From Synechococcus sp. WH 7803 (lineage in GTDB: Bacteria > Cyanobacteriota > Cyanobacteriia > PCC-6307 > Cyanobiaceae): a stretch of DNA of 64,000 nucleotides. The notes under the pieces are model-generated. The model was not told where the DNA came from, did no database searches, and worked only from the letters and a program-made list of their open reading frames with translations. Position 1 is the stretch's first letter. The number at the start of each line of letters is the position of its first letter. The position numbers and the translations under genes are program-made. This document shows positions 55,230 through 64,000 of the stretch, piece by piece. The DNA lies in NCBI GenBank assembly GCA_000063505.1, contig CT971583.1, positions 2,201,918 through 2,265,917 on the forward strand, read 5' to 3'.

Positions 55230-55778
55230 TCAGCGCTCCTCTGGGGCCGGCTCGTACACAAGCAGACAACTGGCATGCCAGCGACCCCCATGATGCTGAT
55301 TGCAGCATTGGCGGCAAGCGGCCTGTTTCACGCGCCGCCGGTAGGGCGTGCGCCGTCCGCAGCGTGGGCACACAGCAATCCAACGCGGTGGTTGCTGCGG
55401 CACTGGAAAACGGTGCCGCACGCTCACCTCAAAGCGATCCTGAACCGCGTTGATGGCCTGCATGCGCGCCAGAAAGTTGGGGCCATGGCTTTCGTTGCTT
55501 TTCAGCACGAGATCCACCCAGGCGTGAATCATCTCGTGGCAGAGGGTGCTCTCCGTGGCTTCGCGCGGCAGTGACCCCAACAGAGGCCGCGACAACACGA
55601 TCTCCCTGCCGAGGGGGGGGGCCACGGACACACCACGCCGGTAAAGGCCGGCGGTGCGGCGAAGCCGGCCATCGCTCCAACGAACGGCAACCAGGGGTTG
55701 GTGCCCCTGGGTGAGCGAGCCCTCGAAGTGTTCACGATTCAGCCGATGAAACAGCGGCAACAACGGCTCGAGCGGCAT
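55230..55778 (-). CDS. SprT-like zinc metalloprotease-domain protein
   Basis: A 182-aa protein with the SprT/Spartan catalytic pattern: zinc-binding motif CHEMIHAW (about residues 80-87), a following SHGPNFLARMQ, and a C-terminal zinc-ribbon with Cys pairs (CPRCGRRTPY and CRQCC). Eukaryotic SprT proteases cleave DNA-protein crosslinks; the bacterial function is unclear. It is divergent from the gene at 55870. Confidence 0.9.
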   Translation of the reverse strand: MPLEPLLPLFHRLNREHFEGSLTQGHQPLVAVRWSDGRLRRTAGLYRRGVSVAPPLGREIVLSRPLLGSLPREATESTLCHEMIHAWVDLVLKSNESHGPNFLARMQAINAVQDRFEVSVRHRFPVPQQPPRWIAVCPRCGRRTPYRRRVKQAACRQCCNQHHGGRWHASCLLVYEPAPEER

Positions 55779-55869
55779 GGTCGGCAGGTGCCGGATGCGG
55801 GAGGTCGGTCCAGTCTGCCTCCATCCAGCGGATCGTCAGTCAGACTCACTGTCCAAATGGCATGGGCTG

Positions 55870-58414
<2,545 letters not shown>

Positions 58415-58432
58415 ACGATCGAGGCCCATCCC

Positions 58433-59548
58433 ATGCCCACGCTGATCACAGGCGCATTCGAAGCACTCACAGGGGAGTGGCAGATCAACCTCGAGCAGCG
58501 CGTCCCACGCAAAGAGCTTTACAAGGCCCGCATCGAGTCCTCGAAACCGTCCTTGGGTTTCTTTGTGCTTCTGCTGTGTTCAGCAGTGATTGCCACTCTC
58601 GGGCTGATCTCCAACAGCACCGCTGTGGTGATCGGCGCCATGATCGTGGCACCGCTGATGGATCCGATCCTGAGCCTGGCCTTCGCTCTGGCCATCAGCA
58701 ACAACACCTTGGCGAAGCGTTCCCTGCTCACCATCCTGCTGGGTGTGCTCACCGTCGTTGGCACAGCGGCGTTCTTGTCGATGCTGCTCGACGTAAGCGA
58801 GGTGAATCGGGAGATGACCGCCCGCACCGCTCCCAACCTGATCGATCTCGGCATCGCCGTTGCCGCCGCCATTGCCGGATCCTTCAGCATGACGCGCGCT
58901 GGGTTATCGAACTCGATTGCCGGTGTGGCCATCGCTGTGGCCCTCGTCCCTCCCCTCTGCGTCTGCGGCATTGGCTTGAGCCTGGGTCAGGAAGTGGTGG
59001 CGGTGTTCGGACGGGGAACAGTGGCAGGGATCACCAATCAGATCTCCGAGGGCTCATTCCTGTTGTTTCTGGCCAACCTGATCGGCATCACCGTGGCCAG
59101 CCTGTTCATCTTCTTGATCCAGCGCTATGGGTCGGTGGGGCAGAGCTGGCGCAATCTGCTGGTTTGGCTCGGTCTTCTCGGTCTGCTCTCGATCCCCCTG
59201 TCCTCATCGCTGCGCGACTTCAGCATCAAACAGCAGCTGGATGGTCAGTTCGCCAGCTTCAAAGCCGGTCGGGTGCGGCAGTTCGAACTCACCCGTAAGA
59301 ATCCCTACCTCTGGCAAAAGGTGCGCATGCTCTACAGCAACATCCGAGTTGTCGATAACAAAGCCACCGTTGATCTCGTGCTCAGCGCTCCTGAAGGTCT
59401 GGTCACAGACGGACTGGCGCAGGAGGTGTACGAGGGCCTCGCCGACCGCGCCAAGAATGACCTGGGCCTGGACGACATCAAGACCACCATCAGCGTGATC
59501 CCCAATCAGATCTTTAAATACAGCGAAACGTCGCAGCCATCCTCATGA
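58433..59548 (+). CDS. DUF389 membrane protein
   Basis: A 371-aa protein with about six to eight membrane segments. The DUF389 signature block is ISNSTAVVIGAMIVAPLMDP (about residues 60-80), followed by NRE, AGSFSMTRAGLSNSIAGVAIAVALVPPL and further helices. The C-terminal about 100 residues are soluble and mixed alpha/beta. DUF389 proteins are widespread and of unknown function. Its stop overlaps the next gene's start (ATGA). Confidence 0.9.
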   Translation: MPTLITGAFEALTGEWQINLEQRVPRKELYKARIESSKPSLGFFVLLLCSAVIATLGLISNSTAVVIGAMIVAPLMDPILSLAFALAISNNTLAKRSLLTILLGVLTVVGTAAFLSMLLDVSEVNREMTARTAPNLIDLGIAVAAAIAGSFSMTRAGLSNSIAGVAIAVALVPPLCVCGIGLSLGQEVVAVFGRGTVAGITNQISEGSFLLFLANLIGITVASLFIFLIQRYGSVGQSWRNLLVWLGLLGLLSIPLSSSLRDFSIKQQLDGQFASFKAGRVRQFELTRKNPYLWQKVRMLYSNIRVVDNKATVDLVLSAPEGLVTDGLAQEVYEGLADRAKNDLGLDDIKTTISVIPNQIFKYSETSQPSS

Positions 59549-59733
59549 ATCAACAGGATCAACAACGGCCCCCTGTGTTTCGTTGGATCAAAACCGACTG
59601 CGGCCGCGCCAAATATGCCGACCTCAGCGCACGCCAGGGATTGCGGGCCAAAGGCCGGCTGATCTGGTTCGTGCTGATCGCTGCAATCCGCGACTGGCGC
59701 CTCGCGGATCCCGATCAACCCGCCGGATCTTGA
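59545..59733 (+). CDS. Small hypothetical protein coupled to DUF389
   Basis: A 62-aa basic protein (VFRWIKTDCGRAKYADLSAR, LRAKGRLIWFVLIAAIRDWR). It starts within the DUF389 stop codon (ATGA), which supports its reality. No family is recognised. It overlaps the end of the convergent TVP38-like gene by 19 bp. Confidence 0.55.
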   Translation: MNQQDQQRPPVFRWIKTDCGRAKYADLSARQGLRAKGRLIWFVLIAAIRDWRLADPDQPAGS

Positions 59734-60350
59734 TCCAGCTCTGATCCCTCCTGCAGGGCCTTGCGCGCAGCACGGCCCACCAGCCACACAACCGCAACGG
59801 TGGCCAGCACACCGACAACCCGCAACACCCAGGCCTGAGGAGACGTCTCCCCGGCCAACACCTCCCCGAATCGGGCAGCGCTTCCAGCCAGGGCACCCAG
59901 CGCGCAAAACAGAATCGTGCCAGGAATGATGCCGATCAGGCCCAGGTTGTAGTCGCGCAGGCTCACGTCACTGAGTCCGTAGGCGAGGTTCAGCAAAGAG
60001 AACGGAAAGGCTGGAGACAGGCGGGTGAGCAACACCAACCGGAACCCTTCACGGCTTACCGCCTTCTCGATCGCCAGCAGTTTCGGGAAGCGCTTGAGGC
60101 GACGTTGTGCCCAACCGCGCAAGCGGTGGCGCCCCAGCAGAAACGCAGCTTCCGCCCCGAGCGTGGCTCCAGCGAACACGATCACACTGCCCCACCAGGT
60201 GCCGTAGAGAGCACCCGCCAGCATCGAAGCCCAGATGCCAGGCAAGAGCACCGTGACCCAAACCGCATACAGGGGAATAAACACCAGAGCTCCTAACGGA
60301 GACTGCAACCAGTGCAGAACGGCCTCCGTGCTCAGCAGATCGCTCGCCAT
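59715..60350 (-). CDS. TVP38/TMEM64 family membrane protein
   Basis: A 211-aa protein with about five membrane segments. The VTT/DedA-like core reads PGIWASMLAGALYGTWWGSVIVFAGATLGAEAAFLLGR (abridged to key motifs: G-x-x-x-G and the FLLGR end), then LTRLSPAFPFSLLNLAYGLSDVSLRDY and GIIPGTILFCALGALAG. VTT-domain proteins are implicated in lipid scrambling and envelope maintenance in other organisms; here the substrate is unknown. It lies convergent to the small protein at 59545 and divergent from the ABC operon, whose start is 30 bp beyond. Confidence 0.92.
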   Translation of the reverse strand: MASDLLSTEAVLHWLQSPLGALVFIPLYAVWVTVLLPGIWASMLAGALYGTWWGSVIVFAGATLGAEAAFLLGRHRLRGWAQRRLKRFPKLLAIEKAVSREGFRLVLLTRLSPAFPFSLLNLAYGLSDVSLRDYNLGLIGIIPGTILFCALGALAGSAARFGEVLAGETSPQAWVLRVVGVLATVAVVWLVGRAARKALQEGSELDQDPAG

Positions 60351-60380
60351 TCCTTAACCCTTGCGCCTTACAACCGTTCC

Positions 60381-62141
60381 ATGGAGAAGCTGTTCAGCGC
60401 AACTGCCAACCCTGCGCCACCACGCCATGGAACGGTCAGTGTTCGCCTCGGGGGAACGCCGATTCTTGACCTGGCCCTGCTCGTGCTCGGCCTGGCGCTC
60501 GTCGCCGGAATCGCAAGCCTCAGCAGCCAGATGGCCGTGAGTTTTCATCCGGAGGCCTCCACCCTCTCCGGCATTGATCTCAATCCAATCCACCTGCCCG
60601 CCTATGCCGCACGCTCCAGCCTGCGCATGTTCATCGGCCTGGGCATCTCCCTGGGGATCTGTCTGGTGGTGGGCACCCTGGCAGCCCGCAATGCCATCGC
60701 CGAACGGGTGATCCTCCCCCTGGTCGACATCCTGCAATCGGTGCCGGTTCTGGGCTTTCTGGCCATCACCGTGGCCTTTTTCATCAATCTGTTCCGCGGC
60801 AGCCTGCTGGGGCTTGAGGCGGCGTCGATCTTCGCGATCGTGACCGGCCAGTTGTGGAATCTGATCTTCTCTTACTACCAATCACTGCGCACGGTGCCGA
60901 GCGATCTGAGCGAAGCAGCGACGCTCTATCGCTTCAGTGGTTGGCAGCGCTTCACCCAGCTGGATCTCCCGGCCGGAAGCATCAATCTGGTCTGGAACGG
61001 AATGATGAGCTTCGCTGGCGGCTGGTTCTTCGCCACACAAAGTGAGGCGATCAGCGTCAACAACGCTGACTACACCCTGCCGGGGTTGGGGTCCTACGTC
61101 GCCGCTGCGATTGCAGCCCAACGGCTGGATTGCATTCTCTGGGCTTTGATCACCATGGTGCTGGTGGTGGTGATCAGTGATCAGCTGTTCTGGAGACCGC
61201 TCGTGGCCTGGAGTGAGCGTTTTCGTCTCGACAGCGGCGCCGCCGGTGAACCGGCGCGTTCCTGGTTCCTCGATCTGCTGAATCGATCGGGCGGACTGCG
61301 TTGGCTCAAAGCGGCAGGGGCCATCACCTTGCAACCGCTAACAAGGACCTTGCGACGACTCACCCAAGCGCCAGAGCAACCATCCAACACGCGCGAGTCG
61401 GGGGCTGTTCCCGCCTGGCTCGATCCGCTGTTGCTGCTTCTCGCCGGGGCCGCGGTGGTGTGGGGACTGGACGTGATCCTGCATGAAGTCGGACCAGCCG
61501 AAACCCTGGAGGTGTTGGGCTTTGGGCTGCTCACCCTCGGGCGGGTGCTCGCTGTAGTGGCGCTGAGTTCTCTGGTGTTTCTCCCCCTCGCCGTGATGAT
61601 CGGCCTGCGCCCACGGTTGTCCACGCTCCTCCAGCCTCTGATCCTGATGCTGGCCAGCATTCCTGCCAATCTGCTGTTCCCCTTCTTCACCCTGCTGTTT
61701 CTCTTCAGCGGGCTGCCGATGTGGATCGGCAGCGTGATCCTGATGGCCCTCGGTTCCCAGTGGTACGTGTTGTTCAACACCACAGCTGGCGCCAGCGCCA
61801 TTCCCAACGATCTGCGCGAAATGGAGCAGGTGTTTGGTCTGCGCGGGAAACAGCGTTGGAGCCGCTATCTGCTGCCTGCGGTGTTCAGCTCCTGGGTCAC
61901 CGGAGCGATCACGGCCAGCGGAGCCGCGTGGAATGCCTCGATCGTGGCGGAGGTGGTCACCTGGGGCTCAACAACGCTGCAAACCACAGGGCTCGGGGCT
62001 TACATCGCCGAAGCCACCCGCAGCGGCGACGGGCCCCGCATCCTGCTGGGCTTGATGGTGATGAGCCTGTTTGTGGTGGGGTTCAACCGCCTGCTCTGGC
62101 GCCCTCTGTACCGAATCGCGGAACGACGCTTCGCCCTATGA
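60381..62141 (+). CDS. ABC transporter permease, two permease domains fused
   Basis: A 586-aa inner-membrane protein containing two BPD_transp_1 modules. Module 1 (about 70-280) has the EAA-like loop RTVPSDLSEAATLYRFSGWQ and LDLPAGSINLVWNGMMS. Module 2 (about 370-580) has PNDLREMEQVFGLRGKQRWSRYLLPAVFSSW. It belongs with the nitrate/sulfonate/bicarbonate-type permeases. Fusion gives a complete channel from one gene. Its stop overlaps the ATPase start (ATGA). Confidence 0.93.
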   Translation: MEKLFSATANPAPPRHGTVSVRLGGTPILDLALLVLGLALVAGIASLSSQMAVSFHPEASTLSGIDLNPIHLPAYAARSSLRMFIGLGISLGICLVVGTLAARNAIAERVILPLVDILQSVPVLGFLAITVAFFINLFRGSLLGLEAASIFAIVTGQLWNLIFSYYQSLRTVPSDLSEAATLYRFSGWQRFTQLDLPAGSINLVWNGMMSFAGGWFFATQSEAISVNNADYTLPGLGSYVAAAIAAQRLDCILWALITMVLVVVISDQLFWRPLVAWSERFRLDSGAAGEPARSWFLDLLNRSGGLRWLKAAGAITLQPLTRTLRRLTQAPEQPSNTRESGAVPAWLDPLLLLLAGAAVVWGLDVILHEVGPAETLEVLGFGLLTLGRVLAVVALSSLVFLPLAVMIGLRPRLSTLLQPLILMLASIPANLLFPFFTLLFLFSGLPMWIGSVILMALGSQWYVLFNTTAGASAIPNDLREMEQVFGLRGKQRWSRYLLPAVFSSWVTGAITASGAAWNASIVAEVVTWGSTTLQTTGLGAYIAEATRSGDGPRILLGLMVMSLFVVGFNRLLWRPLYRIAERRFAL

Positions 62142-63448
62142 CCACCCTGCTTTCGCTTCAGAACGTCTACAAAACATTCCCTGCCGCCGATCGCAGTGGA
62201 TCGATCACGGTGCTCGACAACATCGATCTGAGCATCGCTCGAGGAGAAGTGGTGGCTCTTCTCGGACGCAGCGGCAGCGGCAAGAGCACCTTGCTGCGGC
62301 TCATGGCCGGACTCACCGCACCGAGCAGGGGTCAGGTTCTGCATCACGACACCCCGTTGCGTGGCGTCAATCCCGACGTGGCGATCGTGTTTCAGAGTTT
62401 TGCCTTGCTGCCCTGGCTCACGGTTCTGGCCAACACCGGGGTCGGGCTTGAAGCCCGAGGCCTGAAGCCCGAAGAGATCCGCGACCGTTGTTTGGAAGCC
62501 CTAAAGAGGGTGGGTCTGGAGGGATTCGCCGAGGCCTATCCCCGGGAACTCAGTGGAGGGATGCGTCAGCGCGTTGGTTTTGCCCGTGCCTTTGTGCTCA
62601 ACCCGGAACTCCTCGTTCTGGATGAGCCCTTCAGTGCCCTCGATGTGCTCACAGCCGAAAACCTTCGCCAAGACATTGATCAGCTGTGGGCAACTGGCCA
62701 CTTTCCAGCCCAGTCGATGGTGGTGGTCACGCACAGCATTGAAGAGGCTGTGATGCTGAGCGACCGCATCGTGCTGCTGGGAGCCAATCCGGGAACGATC
62801 CGCGGTGTGATCAACAATCCCCTGCCCAGGCCGAGGGAGCGAGATGGCAAGAGTTTCAGCGACTTGGTGGAAGAGGTTTATGGCTACATGACCCATCCTG
62901 ATGAGGTGATTGCATCCGAAGGCGATCGCCAGAAACCTGCGCCTCCGATCAAGGAGCAGATCACCGCACTTCCGGCCTGCCGGTTGCCCTCACTCAGTGA
63001 TCTGGTCACACTGCTCCCCAAGCACCGAAGCCGCAAGCTTGCCGAACTCGCCTCTGATCTGGGACTGAGCGACGACAGCCTGCTGCCATTGGCAGAAGCT
63101 GGCGTCATCCTTGGATTGCTTGATACCAAGGGGAGTCAGGTGGAACTCACCGGCCTGGGCCGCCAACTGCGTAAGGCCGATTCCAACGGAGAGCGGCAGT
63201 TATTGGCCAAACAACTGCGCGAACGAATCCCCCTGGTGCAAACCGTGGAGCGTCTGCTAACCCGCAACCGGCGCAGTGGCGTGAGTGGCGCCATCATTTT
63301 GGACCTCATGGATGAACACCTCACCACCCCCCAAGTGGATCAAACGTTCCGAACCCTGGTGAGCTGGCTTCGCTTCACGGGAATCGCTCACTACAGCGAC
63401 GACACACAGCGGTTTCAACGTCCTGATGACACAAGCGAACAGGCATGA
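62138..63448 (+). CDS. ABC transporter ATPase with AAA-associated C-terminal domain
   Basis: A 436-aa ATPase. NBD: Walker A LLGRSGSGKSTLLRLMAG (about 46-63), Q-loop VFQSFALLPW, signature LSGGMRQRVGFARAF, Walker B LLVLDEPFSALD and H-loop VVTHS. The about 150 residues after the NBD (LPSLSDLVTLLPKHRSRKLAELASDLGL onward) form an AAA-associated C-terminal domain, a winged-helix-like module found in this ABC subgroup, possibly sensing or regulatory. It is translationally coupled at both ends. Confidence 0.94.
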   Translation: MTTLLSLQNVYKTFPAADRSGSITVLDNIDLSIARGEVVALLGRSGSGKSTLLRLMAGLTAPSRGQVLHHDTPLRGVNPDVAIVFQSFALLPWLTVLANTGVGLEARGLKPEEIRDRCLEALKRVGLEGFAEAYPRELSGGMRQRVGFARAFVLNPELLVLDEPFSALDVLTAENLRQDIDQLWATGHFPAQSMVVVTHSIEEAVMLSDRIVLLGANPGTIRGVINNPLPRPRERDGKSFSDLVEEVYGYMTHPDEVIASEGDRQKPAPPIKEQITALPACRLPSLSDLVTLLPKHRSRKLAELASDLGLSDDSLLPLAEAGVILGLLDTKGSQVELTGLGRQLRKADSNGERQLLAKQLRERIPLVQTVERLLTRNRRSGVSGAIILDLMDEHLTTPQVDQTFRTLVSWLRFTGIAHYSDDTQRFQRPDDTSEQA

Positions 63449-64000
63449 AGCGATCACTCACCCTCTTCGCAGCGCTGGGCCTGCTCAGCGCCTGCAGCGG
63501 CAGTGACGAATCCCGCTCCACCTTGCTCAGAGTCGTGCGCACGTTGCCCGCCAACGAGGTGGTGACGGGGGAGGAAAGCGCACGCGATCGCAAACTGCTG
63601 CGCGATTTTCAAACCAACCTGCGCGCTGTGATCCCCGGACTGCGCATCCAACCCTCCCTTTATTCGGCCACCAGCGTCCAGGCGGAACTGCAACGCCAAA
63701 CCAACAGTGGACTGGGACCCGATCTGGTGATCAGCGACGCCCAAACCATCCAGGCCCTGTTCGCTGCACGCCTACTCGATCCCGTGGCGCTCACGCCGGA
63801 ACAACGCCAAGCCATTCCAGCGGAGCTGCTCACCCGCGTCAGCACAAGCAACGGAACCATCACGGGTTTACCGGTGTCCCAGTACATCCAACTGGCCTGT
63901 TACGACAAACGCAAACTCAAAAGCGCACCGAAAACACTGCGCGAACTCGCCCAGCAAAGCAGTGAGGGCAACATTTTCGGCCTCACCCAAAACTTCGAGA
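63445..64000 (+). CDS. ABC substrate-binding lipoprotein (3' end beyond the window)
   Basis: A gene starting with ATG inside the ATPase stop (ATGA at 63445-63448) and still open at the window end; 185 codons are visible. The N-terminus MKRSLTLFAALGLLSACSGS has a lipobox LLSAC, so it is a lipoprotein. The remaining sequence (GLGPDLVISDAQTIQALFAARLLDPVA, ITGLPVSQYIQLACYDKRKL) matches extracellular solute-binding family 1 proteins. It would supply substrate to the fused permease. The substrate is unknown. Confidence 0.88.
   Translation, partial: MKRSLTLFAALGLLSACSGSDESRSTLLRVVRTLPANEVVTGEESARDRKLLRDFQTNLRAVIPGLRIQPSLYSATSVQAELQRQTNSGLGPDLVISDAQTIQALFAARLLDPVALTPEQRQAIPAELLTRVSTSNGTITGLPVSQYIQLACYDKRKLKSAPKTLRELAQQSSEGNIFGLTQNFE

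Overview
The window looks like chromosome of a marine alpha-cyanobacterium (picocyanobacterial Synechococcus/Cyanobium type). Evidence: generally GC-rich DNA, tightly packed genes with many ATGA or TGATG stop/start overlaps, a paired flavodiiron O2-reduction locus (Flv3 plus a ligand-poor Flv1), acyl-lipid delta-9 desaturases, a Ycf21-type chorismate lyase and several small conserved picocyanobacterial hypotheticals. Most of it is ordinary core genome. No rRNA, tRNA, CRISPR array, transposase or integrase was recognised.

Layout. 1-9,306: argJ, coaE, gatB, thiO, a glutamine-synthetase-like ligase, ndk and speA. 9,310-10,605: a COQ4-family protein and a CRP-like cyclic-nucleotide-domain protein. 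10,606-19,500: a clearly AT-richer accessory island holding a TpsB outer-membrane transporter facing, tail to tail, a 2,208-residue TpsA-like exoprotein. That exoprotein carries a two-partner-secretion N-domain, about 23 near-identical 126-bp (42-aa) acidic repeats, a Ser/Asp/Glu linker and a C-terminal CHAT (caspase-like) domain with the His/Cys dyad intact. 19,530-24,113: a CHASE2-adenylate cyclase, a secreted DUF928 protein, an MscS channel with a C-terminal cyclic-nucleotide domain and a DUF3307 membrane protein. The exoprotein is thus flanked by a cAMP source and two cyclic-nucleotide-domain proteins; this neighbourhood is the most interesting part of the window.

24,155-32,550: alaS, a membrane hypothetical, a SNF2 helicase/SWIM-finger/MEKHLA operon and an Hsp20 with a clear terminator. 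32,550-39,904: an NRAMP-like carrier, the flv3-flv1 pair, an FMN reductase, a pirin and a DMT exporter. 40,142-45,443: two small hypotheticals, gcvP, gcvH and a PLP lyase of the aluminium-resistance family. 45,606-48,170: two acyl-lipid desaturases surrounding a helix-turn-helix regulator, with a perfect 14-bp palindrome in the divergent promoter. 48,212-58,414: rplI, dnaB, mnmG, a GspC/PilP-like protein, chorismate lyase, several hypotheticals, SprT and ligA. 58,433-64,000: a DUF389 protein, a TVP38 family protein and an ABC importer operon (fused permease, ATPase with AAA-associated C-domain, substrate-binding lipoprotein) that runs off the end of the window.

Functional identities rest on motifs and recalled family features read by eye. 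No database search or structure prediction was run.
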